From CAYZBF01 sp964476585 (GTDB lineage Bacteria; Hydrothermota; UBA3072): a stretch of 64,000 nt of DNA. The notes beneath the pieces are model-generated. The model made no database searches and had not been told where the DNA came from. It worked only from the letters and a program-made list of their open reading frames with translations. The stretch covers positions 62,001-126,000 of the forward strand of contig CAYZBF010000001.1 of assembly GCA_964476585.1 (NCBI GenBank), written 5' to 3'. This document shows positions 16,044-22,919 of this stretch, in pieces (position 1 is the stretch's first letter; every line of letters begins with the position of its first letter). Position numbers and translations under genes: made by a program.

Positions 16044-16637
16044 ATGATTACCGAGTGTCCCAAGTGCAAAAAGAGATATAAAATAACAGATTCCGTTATC
16101 CCTATAGGAGGAGGACCAGTACGGTGCCCCAATTGTTCTAACATTTTTACTGTCTATAGAGAACCACTTAATATTAAATTAATTCCCATAGAAGAGGAAA
16201 AACTTGCTGAACCCATATCAGAAAAAGTATCTGCAAAACCAACTATGGTAAGGGAAGAAAAGAAGATTGGAGTAGAAATAGGTGCGCCTCCCAGCATTAG
16301 GGATGCAAAAGAGGTATTAATGTCCTTCCAGGAAAAAGGGGTGGAGGTGGTAAAGAAACCGGCTTTCCCGGATTTCTGGAGTGAAGATAAAAAGGAAAAG
16401 CATATTAAGGCGAAAAGGCTTGCTCGATCACTTGCAAAAGATATCCTGCTTTATCACAAAGATGAGGTCAAGAGGGGCAGAATAAATGGAAATCTCGTGG
16501 AACTTCTAAAGGATGAAATCAAAAGATCATGGAAATTCTACAAGAATCAGATAGGAACGGATGTCATAACGGAAAAAAATTACTTTAAGGAAGCGCTGAA
16601 TGAAATAATCGCTGACGGAGAGGAAATCTTTGTTTGA
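16044..16637 (+). CDS. Zinc-ribbon (MJ0042-type) protein
   Basis: The N-terminal 37 residues form an MJ0042-type zinc ribbon: CPKCKKRYKI, then PIGGGPVRCPNC about 20 residues later, giving two Cys pairs. A charged, probably disordered linker follows (about 45-120). A C-terminal helical segment (about 120-197) reads HIKAKRLARSLAKDILLYHK and ends in YFKEALNEIIADGEEIFV, a domain often attached to this ribbon in deltaproteobacteria-like genomes. Its function is not known. An AGGAGG site lies just before the ATG, and secDF follows after 27 bases, so they are probably co-transcribed. Confidence 0.8.
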   Translation: MITECPKCKKRYKITDSVIPIGGGPVRCPNCSNIFTVYREPLNIKLIPIEEEKLAEPISEKVSAKPTMVREEKKIGVEIGAPPSIRDAKEVLMSFQEKGVEVVKKPAFPDFWSEDKKEKHIKAKRLARSLAKDILLYHKDEVKRGRINGNLVELLKDEIKRSWKFYKNQIGTDVITEKNYFKEALNEIIADGEEIFV

Positions 16638-16664
16638 CTGATTAATGATGGTAGGAGGGTGTGA

Positions 16665-19091
16665 ATGAAAAATCTAAAATGGAAGTGGCTATTTATTTTT
16701 ATAGTGGTCATTCTTGCTATCTGGCAGCTACACTATTCATGGGTTTATTTCTCTCTTAACAGGGAAGAGATGCATCGCATACCACCAGACAAACTCAAGT
16801 CCATTGAATCCAGGGCTCTCCATCTTGGACTGGACTTGCAGGGCGGCATGCACATGGTTATGGAAGTAGATAAATCCAATCTTAAAGAAGAAGAGATTAA
16901 AGGTGCTGCAGACCGAGCCCTTGAGGTCATTAGAAACAGAATCGACCAGTTTGGAGTTTCCGAACCCGATATTAGAAAACAGGGGCAGGATAGAATTATG
17001 ATTCAGTTGCCAGGTGTGGTAAATAGAGATAAGGCAAGGGAAATTATAGGGAAAACTGCTCTACTGGAATTCAAGTCAGTTGCAGAACCCACTATGTTAC
17101 AGAATACTCTCAACAGTGTTAATGAGGCTTTAAAAGAAATCAAGGGTGATACATTTAATCTCTTTGGTTACTTCATAGGTCCATCTGTTCAGGTTTATGG
17201 TATTGTCTCGTCTTATCAGCCCTTACTTGATTCCTTATTTAAAACCCCCTCAGTAGAGAAACAAATTCCCTTTGGTTATATTTTCCAGTGGGGTAAAGAA
17301 GTAATCCAAGAGGGATACAAATATTTTCCCTTATATCTTCTGAAAGAAAAACCCCTCCTCACCGGAAGTGCAATCCTTGACGCAACACCTGGAGTGGGAA
17401 CTGAGAATAATCCTATGGGTGTAAGGGTAGATCTAACAATGACAAGGGAAGCGAGGGCAAAGTGGGCACAGATAACCGGGGCACACGTGGGAAGACGAAT
17501 AGCTATAGTGCTTGACGGCGTTGTTCAATCAGCCCCGGTAGTCCGGGAAAGAATCCCCAGTGGCCGATCTGTCATTACACTCGGGACTGCTCCTATGGAG
17601 GAAGCAAAGACATTGGCAATCGTCCTAAAAGCAGGTGCTCTACCGGCACCACTAAAAATAATAGAAGAGCGTTCTATAGGTCCATCCCTTGGAATCGACT
17701 CAATAAAATCAGGTTCAAAGGCACTTATACTGGGTGGCATCCTGGTTTTCTTCTTTATTGGCATCTATTACCGTAAATCTGGTGTAATAGCTATGATCGC
17801 TCTAATTCTTAACTTAGCCTTCCTCTTAGCAGTTCTTTCAGGGTTCAGAGCTACCTTAACCCTACCCGGCCTTGCGGGAATAGTCCTGACAATAGGGGCT
17901 GCTATAGATGCAAATGTCCTGATTTTTGAAAGAATAAGGGAGGAGATCGCTTCGGGAAAAACTATACGAACAGCAATAGTTAGCGGGTATGATAGAGTAT
18001 TCACCACAATATTAGACGCCAATGCAACCACATTTATTGCTGCTATCATACTTTTCTATTTTGGAACCGGTCCAATAAAGGGTTTTGCAATTACTCTTTC
18101 AATTGGTCTTGCAGCCAGCTTCTTTACTGCAATATTCATCACAAGGAACATATTTGAGTACTGGACACAAAAGGGGCTTAAAACACTACCAATGTTCCAA
18201 TTCTTTAAAAATCCAAAATACAACTTCATAGGGGCACGTAAAGGGGCATTTGTCTTTTCAGGACTCTTAATCTTTGCTGGGATTGTCTCCCTCGGTATCC
18301 ATAAGGGTCCTAAATATGGTGTAGACTTTACTGGTGGATATCTTTTTGAAGTAGAATTTAAAGAAGAAGCAGTTACTTCTGAAGAAATGAGAACTGCTTT
18401 ATCCAATATCGGATTTGATAGAGCAACAATCCAGAGATATAAAGGTAAGGATATATTCCTGATAAAGGTCAAAGGAACTAAAGGGCTCTCATTAGAAAAT
18501 ATGAAAGATAAAGTAAGAGAGCAATTCAAGGATAAAAAGGTTTATTTTCCGAGAGAGGAACTTGTGGGGCCAGCAGTAAGTAAAGGCCTTCAGTCAAGAG
18601 CATTTTGGGTTCTACTCGTTGGAATGATCGGCATCCTCATCTACGTTTCTATTCGATTTACATTCCGCTTTGGTGTTGCGGCCGTTGTTGCTCTTCTACA
18701 TGACCTCTTGGTCACAATTGGAGTACTTTCACTTACAAACGTCGAGTTCAATATTCCAATCATCGCCGGTCTTCTCACAATCCTTGGATATTCCATCAAT
18801 GACTCAATTGTGATTTCCGACAGAATAAGGGAGAATTTAAGACTCTTCCGTGGTAAGCCATATGATGAGATAATCAATATTTCAATAAACGCAACACTTG
18901 CAAGAACGATAATTACTTCAGTAACGACCCTATTCGTGCTTATCTCTCTCTATTTTCTTGGAGGAAGAATTCTCCATGGTTTTTCCTTTACCCTCCTTGT
19001 GGGTGTCATTATAGGTACTTATTCTTCGATCTTCATCGTTGCACCTATCGTCGCAGCATGGGAGAAAAAGAAACCCTCCCGAAGGAGGTAG
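16665..19091 (+). CDS. secDF: Protein translocase subunit SecDF (fused)
   Basis: Inner-membrane accessory of SecYEG that uses the proton motive force to complete export. The 808 residues fuse SecD and SecF. The SecD half has an N-terminal membrane segment, LGLDLQGGMHMVMEVD, a large periplasmic region (about 60-340) and six membrane segments with LPGLAGIVLTIGAAIDANVL. The SecF half starts about residue 515, with GPKYGVDFTGGYLFEVEF and ILGYSINDSIVISDRIREN. Fused SecDF is usual in Bacteroidota and also occurs elsewhere. The final residues overlap the ribosome-binding site of the next gene (GAAGGAGG), which starts one base after the stop. Confidence 0.96.
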   Translation: MKNLKWKWLFIFIVVILAIWQLHYSWVYFSLNREEMHRIPPDKLKSIESRALHLGLDLQGGMHMVMEVDKSNLKEEEIKGAADRALEVIRNRIDQFGVSEPDIRKQGQDRIMIQLPGVVNRDKAREIIGKTALLEFKSVAEPTMLQNTLNSVNEALKEIKGDTFNLFGYFIGPSVQVYGIVSSYQPLLDSLFKTPSVEKQIPFGYIFQWGKEVIQEGYKYFPLYLLKEKPLLTGSAILDATPGVGTENNPMGVRVDLTMTREARAKWAQITGAHVGRRIAIVLDGVVQSAPVVRERIPSGRSVITLGTAPMEEAKTLAIVLKAGALPAPLKIIEERSIGPSLGIDSIKSGSKALILGGILVFFFIGIYYRKSGVIAMIALILNLAFLLAVLSGFRATLTLPGLAGIVLTIGAAIDANVLIFERIREEIASGKTIRTAIVSGYDRVFTTILDANATTFIAAIILFYFGTGPIKGFAITLSIGLAASFFTAIFITRNIFEYWTQKGLKTLPMFQFFKNPKYNFIGARKGAFVFSGLLIFAGIVSLGIHKGPKYGVDFTGGYLFEVEFKEEAVTSEEMRTALSNIGFDRATIQRYKGKDIFLIKVKGTKGLSLENMKDKVREQFKDKKVYFPREELVGPAVSKGLQSRAFWVLLVGMIGILIYVSIRFTFRFGVAAVVALLHDLLVTIGVLSLTNVEFNIPIIAGLLTILGYSINDSIVISDRIRENLRLFRGKPYDEIINISINATLARTIITSVTTLFVLISLYFLGGRILHGFSFTLLVGVIIGTYSSIFIVAPIVAAWEKKKPSRRR

Positions 19092-19430
19092 ATGAGCAGT
19101 AAAACCCGGCGTTTCAAAGTAGGTGATGTCCTTTTTGCGGAAGGTGATATTGCCAAGGAGATGTTTTTAATACGGGAAGGCCGGGTAAGAATCAAGAAAA
19201 AAGGGGAATGGGTGGCCGATCTTAAAACGGGAGATTTTGTTGGGGAGATGGGGGTTATAGACAGGCAAGTGCGCAGTGCAACAGCAAAGGCAATTGAGAA
19301 TACAGTCGTTTCAGTCCTTGATGCAGACAAATTGCAGGAAAAATTAGAAGAAGAACCTATGATTAGGCTCTTAATTAAGTTGCTTGTTAAAAGACTTAGA
19401 GAAACAGACAGGAGGTTATACAAAAGATGA
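19092..19430 (+). CDS. Stand-alone cyclic-nucleotide-binding domain protein
   Basis: A single cNMP-binding (Crp-like) beta-roll of 112 residues with no DNA-binding or catalytic partner domain. The phosphate-binding cassette is well kept: GDFVGEMGVIDRQVRSATAK, about residues 49-68, with the Gly-Glu and Arg-Ser-Ala pairs that contact cyclic nucleotide in relatives. The N-terminal helix of larger members is missing. It follows secDF by one base with a strong ribosome-binding site and overlaps pdxJ by 4 bases. Role unknown: it could bind cAMP or c-di-GMP and act through a partner, or be a structural fold only. Confidence 0.85.
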   Translation: MSSKTRRFKVGDVLFAEGDIAKEMFLIREGRVRIKKKGEWVADLKTGDFVGEMGVIDRQVRSATAKAIENTVVSVLDADKLQEKLEEEPMIRLLIKLLVKRLRETDRRLYKR

Positions 19431-20134
19431 GACTGGGAGTTAATATTGACCATGTAGCAACTATACGAGAAGCGAGGGGAACAGGTTACCCCGACCCTGT
19501 GGAGGCAGCCATGTTGGCAGAATCTGCAGGGGCTGATAGTATAACTGTTCACATTAGAATAGATAGGAGACATATAAAAGAGAGGGATATCAGGATCTTA
19601 AAGGAGGTTGTTAAAACACATTTGAATGTTGAAGCATCTCTAGACAAAGGAATTCAAGATTTCCTCCTGGACGTAAAACCAGACTGGGTATGTCTCGTTC
19701 CTGAAAGGGAAGAGGAATTGACTACCGCAGGGGGTCTAAATCTCAAAGCCGTTCCGAAGGAGATAGAGAAAACAGCTATTAAACTAAGAGATTCAGGGAT
19801 AATGGTGACTTTCTTTATCGAGCCTGACGTTACGGCAGTGAAGATGGCACCAGATTTAGGTGCCTGCGCTGTTGAACTGAATACAGGGAGATATAGCGAG
19901 AATCCGTTCGGTGAAAATTACAAAAAAATAGAAAAAGCAGCACAGGTCGGAATAGCAAGAGGTCTTGAGGTTCATGCTGGTCATGGTCTTAATCTCCTTA
20001 ATGTTGGACAAATAGCAATGATTGAAGAAATTAGTGAGCTGAATATAGGACATGCTATCATTTCCAGAGCAATTATAGTAGGGATGGAAAGGGCTGTGGC
20101 AGAAATGAAGGAGCGGATGCTATTTGGTGAGTAG
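19427..20134 (+). CDS. pdxJ: Pyridoxine 5'-phosphate synthase
   Basis: TIM-barrel enzyme that condenses 1-deoxyxylulose 5-phosphate with 3-amino-2-oxopropyl phosphate to give pyridoxine 5'-phosphate. The 235 residues start with RLGVNIDHVATIREARGTGY and contain SITVHIRIDRRHIKERD, the ELNTGRYSE segment and the closing ELNIGHAIISRAI, all family hallmarks. pdxA is at 58590-59495, so both dedicated enzymes of the DXP-dependent B6 route are present in the window. It overlaps the upstream cNMP-binding gene by 4 bases. Confidence 0.96.
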   Translation: MRLGVNIDHVATIREARGTGYPDPVEAAMLAESAGADSITVHIRIDRRHIKERDIRILKEVVKTHLNVEASLDKGIQDFLLDVKPDWVCLVPEREEELTTAGGLNLKAVPKEIEKTAIKLRDSGIMVTFFIEPDVTAVKMAPDLGACAVELNTGRYSENPFGENYKKIEKAAQVGIARGLEVHAGHGLNLLNVGQIAMIEEISELNIGHAIISRAIIVGMERAVAEMKERMLFGE

Positions 20135-20340
20135 AATTAATTTGATGTCTATTGGATTGGGAAAGTGCAAAGGATTCAGATCAGGATTATGGAGTAAGGA
20201 TTAAGTGGTAGATTTTAGGTCTTAGGTCTTGGGTGTTAGGTCTTAGGGATTATTTTTGATCTGTGACAATCTGCGTTTATTTGCAGTAAATTAATTGAAA
20301 GGTGGGGTAGGTAAAACACTTGAAACCTTAAAATTATTAA
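20135..20340. repeat. Intergenic repeat phrases before folC
   Basis: No gene. The DNA includes AGGTCTTAGGTCTTGGGTGTTAGG-like stuttering near 20218, CAATCTGCGTTTATTTGCAG near 20269 (reverse-type version of the phrase near 7180) and CTTGAAACCTT at 20319-20329. No convincing folC promoter or ribosome-binding site is seen. Confidence 0.55.
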
Positions 20341-21582
20341 ATGACTTACAAACAAGCCTTAGCCTATCTGGAATCCCTAATAGATAGAGAGAAAGTTTCA
20401 AAACCTAAATATCCTGATTCTTTAGATAACTTTCGTAAATTTCTAAGGGATATTGGCAATCCACACGAGAGTCTCAAGGGTTTTCTTATCGCAGGCACCA
20501 AAGGAAAGGGATCCACAGCATATTTAATAGATGAGATATGCAGAGCCACAGGCTATTCTACAGGTCGTTATACTTCACCTCACCTTACGAGTTATAGAGA
20601 ACGAATTAAGATAAACGGAAAGAATATTTCCGAAAAAATATTTGCTTCTTTAATTGGTGAATTATCCGCTTTAGGAGGAAAAAGAAGTGTATTCGAAACG
20701 CTTACAGCAGCCGCATTCCTCTTATTCAAGAGAAAAGAAGTTGATTACCCTATCTTTGAAGTAGGATTGGGAGGAAGGCTTGATACAACCAATGTCACAC
20801 GCCCATTAATATCCATCATTACACCAATAAGTATAGACCATACAGACGTTCTTGGGGACACAATAGAGGAGATCGCTTATGAGAAAGCTGGCATACTCAG
20901 GGAGGAGGGTATCAATATCTCAGCCCCACAACTTCCAGAAGTTCGGAAAATCTTGGTAGATAAAGTAAATGGAAATATCAAGTTTATTGAAAACTATGAA
21001 GTTATCTCTGTATCAAAGAAAGGAACAGTATTTAGACTCAAAGGAGATAAAATACACGTTGGTCTCATTGGAAAACATCAGGCAATGAACGCATCTCTCG
21101 CAATTAGAGCCTGCAGGGAGGCTGGAATACCGGTAGAGCTCAAGGAAATAAATAAAATCTTAGCCCTATCTAGCTTCCCCGGGCGATTTCAAATAGTTCA
21201 AAAGGAACCTTATATAGTTCTCGACGGTGCTCATAATGTGGCCTCAATCCGAGTTCTTAAAGAAGCCATTCTGGATGTTTTCAAGAAACCTGTCCTTCTT
21301 GTGTTCTCGTGTCTCTCTAACAAGGATGTTGAGGGAATGCTCCATGAGATAAAACCGATAGTCAAAAAATTATATCCGACAACCATTTTATACCCCAGAA
21401 CGATTAAAATTGAAGAGATAATAAGTAATTCAGAGAAAGCAGGTATTGAAATATCAAATATAATAGAGGATCCAGTAGAAGCTCTTAAGAAATCAATATC
21501 TGATGCTACTAAAGATGATGTGATTTTAGTAACCGGCTCTTTCTACCTTCTGGGAGATATCTTACAAAACCCACCTTGGTAA
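20341..21582 (+). CDS. folC: Folylpolyglutamate synthase / dihydrofolate synthase
   Basis: Mur-ligase-like cytosolic enzyme that adds glutamate to dihydropteroate or folates with ATP. The 413 residues have the P-loop GTKGKGS (52-58), the following YTSPHLTSYRERIKINGK, the Mg and substrate block FEVGLGGRLDTTNV, SIDHTDVLGDTIEEIAYEKAG, and the C-terminal domain start VLDGAHNVASI. Whether it has both synthase activities cannot be decided from sequence. No ribosome-binding site is visible at the ATG. It follows pdxJ after 206 bases of repeat-like DNA. Confidence 0.94.
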   Translation: MTYKQALAYLESLIDREKVSKPKYPDSLDNFRKFLRDIGNPHESLKGFLIAGTKGKGSTAYLIDEICRATGYSTGRYTSPHLTSYRERIKINGKNISEKIFASLIGELSALGGKRSVFETLTAAAFLLFKRKEVDYPIFEVGLGGRLDTTNVTRPLISIITPISIDHTDVLGDTIEEIAYEKAGILREEGINISAPQLPEVRKILVDKVNGNIKFIENYEVISVSKKGTVFRLKGDKIHVGLIGKHQAMNASLAIRACREAGIPVELKEINKILALSSFPGRFQIVQKEPYIVLDGAHNVASIRVLKEAILDVFKKPVLLVFSCLSNKDVEGMLHEIKPIVKKLYPTTILYPRTIKIEEIISNSEKAGIEISNIIEDPVEALKKSISDATKDDVILVTGSFYLLGDILQNPPW

Positions 21583-21592
21583 GAATGAAATT

Positions 21593-21934
21593 CACCACAA
21601 AGACACAGCGTGCAAAGAGGAAACAGAAAACACGAAAAAACAATCTTTTATATTTGGAGTGTAACGACGATGTCGTTACAATGAAAAATCACCAATTTTT
21701 CACTCCAGAAGAATACAAATAAGAAGATTTAGTTTAAAGCAAACCAGCCCAATCATACTTACCACGAAGGCAAAGAGTGCACAGAGAATTCTAAGAATGA
21801 GAGAGAGCTTCATTATTGCGTTATTCTAAATATAAATTTACTCTGTGATACCCATTATTCTTTGTTTCTTATTTGGTTTTATAGTTGTGTCAATAATATA
21901 TAAATTATCTTAGTGTCCTTTGTGCCTTTGTGGT
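21593..21934. repeat. Mosaic repeat region bounded by inverted CACAAAG phrases
   Basis: No gene. ACCACAAAGACACA (21594-21607) at the left and the complement of ACCACAAAGGCACA (21921-21934) at the right form a 14-base inverted pair with one mismatch. Between them lie a three-way-junction palindrome (21655-21707) and another copy of the phrase, whose GGCAAAGAGTGCACA (21769-21783) recurs inverted at 48444-48458. Confidence 0.6.
21655..21707 (+). repeat. Compact three-way-junction palindrome
   Basis: An outer stem TGGAGT/ACTCCA (21655-21660 with 21702-21707) encloses two perfect hairpins: GTAACGAC-GAT-GTCGTTAC (21661-21679) and GAAAAAT-CACCA-ATTTTTC (21683-21701). Only three bases (21680-21682) are unpaired at the junction. 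It may be a relic palindromic repeat or a small structured RNA. Confidence 0.6.
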
Positions 21935-21954
21935 CAAAATATAAAACTTTCCTC

Positions 21955-21983
21955 TTGACATCCTTTAAAAAATACTTTATTCT
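21955..21983 (+). promoter_or_regulatory. Promoter of the cobalamin-controlled transcript
   Basis: TTGACA (21955-21960), a 17-base spacer and TATTCT (21978-21983). The predicted start is near 21990, just ahead of the riboswitch aptamer. Confidence 0.7.
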
Positions 21984-21989
21984 ACAGAT

Positions 21990-22170
21990 AACATAGTAGG
22001 TAGTTAAGGGAAAACGGTGAGAATCCGTTGCAGCCCCGCTACTGTAAATGGCAACGAAAGTCGCACTTAGCCACTGTCATAACGATGGGAAGGCGCGATG
22101 AGTAGGTTGGCCACAAGCCAGGAGACCTGCTATCTACAAGTACTCCGCGGGGAGGAAGAATAAGATAATC
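21990..22170 (+). promoter_or_regulatory. Cobalamin riboswitch
   Basis: Senses cobalamin in the nascent RNA. P1 forms between GTAGGTAG (21996-22003) and CTATCTAC (22130-22137). Inside are AAGGGAA, ACGGTGAGAATCCGT, CAGCCCCGC followed by ACTGTAAA, GCCACTG, GGGAAGGCGC and the B12 box AAGCCAGGAGACCTGC (22115-22130), all in canonical order. A small CTCC-GCGG-GGAG hairpin follows at 22143-22154. The 5' strand of P1 contains GGTAG, which could instead pair with CTACC of the downstream terminator. That gives a simple switch: ligand-stabilised P1 frees the terminator and stops transcription. Confidence 0.93.
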
Positions 22171-22193
22171 GGCTACCCCTCGGTAGCCTTTTT
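22171..22193 (+). terminator. Intrinsic terminator, expression platform of the riboswitch
   Basis: GGCTACC (22171-22177), loop CCTC and GGTAGCC (22182-22188) form a perfect 7-base-pair stem followed by five T (22189-22193). It ends only 16 bases before the ATG of the next gene. Confidence 0.88.
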
Positions 22194-22209
22194 GATTTTT
22201 GAAAATATT

Positions 22210-22722
22210 ATGGAAAGAGTTAAATTGATATCAAGGATTGCCGTTTTTACTGCATTAGCTATTGCGCTTGGCTACATTCTCTCATTTGTGCCCAATCTTG
22301 AACTAATTACATCAACTATCTTCCTTTCGGGTATTCTCCTTGGTAGTAGCGCGGGCATGTTAGTCGGGGCAATTAGTTTCTTAATCTTTGGTTTTGCAAA
22401 TCCGCTTGGTCCCTCTCCCCTACCTTTACTAATGGCTCAAGTTTTAGGAGGAATGTTCACAGGTTATATGGGAGGGATTTACAAAAGGGAAAAATGGGGT
22501 AAAGTTTATGTCCTGGTTCTTCTTGGAATCCTTGTAACTTTTGTTTATGATATGATTACAACATCTGTTGGATTCTTATTCTTCCCTACGAAGGAGACTT
22601 TCCTTGCTTATCTTGTGTTTGGGCTACCTTTCGTGCTCTGGCATATATGGACACAAGGGATAATCTATGGTCTTATTCTCTTTCCAATAGTTAAACAGTT
22701 AAGAAAAAGAGTTAATGAGTAA
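22210..22722 (+). CDS. ECF transporter S component, probably for cobalamin or a precursor
   Basis: Membrane protein of about 170 residues with five or six hydrophobic segments and the S-component style N-terminus ISRIAVFTALAIALGYILS. Later marks are GILLGSSAGMLVGAISFLIF and LLMAQVLGGMFTGYMGGIY. S components bind a vitamin and dock to a shared energising module. No T or ATPase subunit is nearby, so it would use one encoded elsewhere. The substrate is inferred from the cobalamin riboswitch directly upstream and from the BtuB-like receptor downstream. I chose the ATG at 22210; a TTG at 22192 is in frame but lies within the terminator T-run. Neither has a visible ribosome-binding site. Confidence 0.85.
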   Translation: MERVKLISRIAVFTALAIALGYILSFVPNLELITSTIFLSGILLGSSAGMLVGAISFLIFGFANPLGPSPLPLLMAQVLGGMFTGYMGGIYKREKWGKVYVLVLLGILVTFVYDMITTSVGFLFFPTKETFLAYLVFGLPFVLWHIWTQGIIYGLILFPIVKQLRKRVNE

Positions 22723-22910
22723 ATGAGTGAATTGGTAAATCAGTAAATGAGTGAATGAGTATATAGAAAGATATAGAAAGGAGTTAATAATTATGAAATA
22801 TATGGATTTAGAATCTTTAATAGGTTTCATTCAATCGAAAATAACTCATCTACTCTTCCACCCATCTACCCATATACTCTCGCCCCTGAGATCTCTTCTT
22901 CTGCTAAAAA
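22720..22910 (+). repeat. Intergenic repeat phrases with a possible 41-codon ORF
   Basis: AAATGAGTGAATGAGTA at 22745-22761 recurs exactly at 48344-48360. Further in, an ATG at 22793 behind AAAGGAG opens a 41-codon frame that ends at 22918, one base before the btuB ATG. Its second half is made of CCATCTACCCATATACTC-type repeat sequence, so it is more likely chance than a gene, though it could couple translation. Confidence 0.4.
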
Positions 22911-22919
22911 GGAGGTAAT

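Noticed and set aside
22793..22918. 41-codon frame with a ribosome-binding site ending one base before btuB
   Set aside because: Half of it is repeat-phrase sequence; it may influence coupling but there is no evidence of a conserved peptide.
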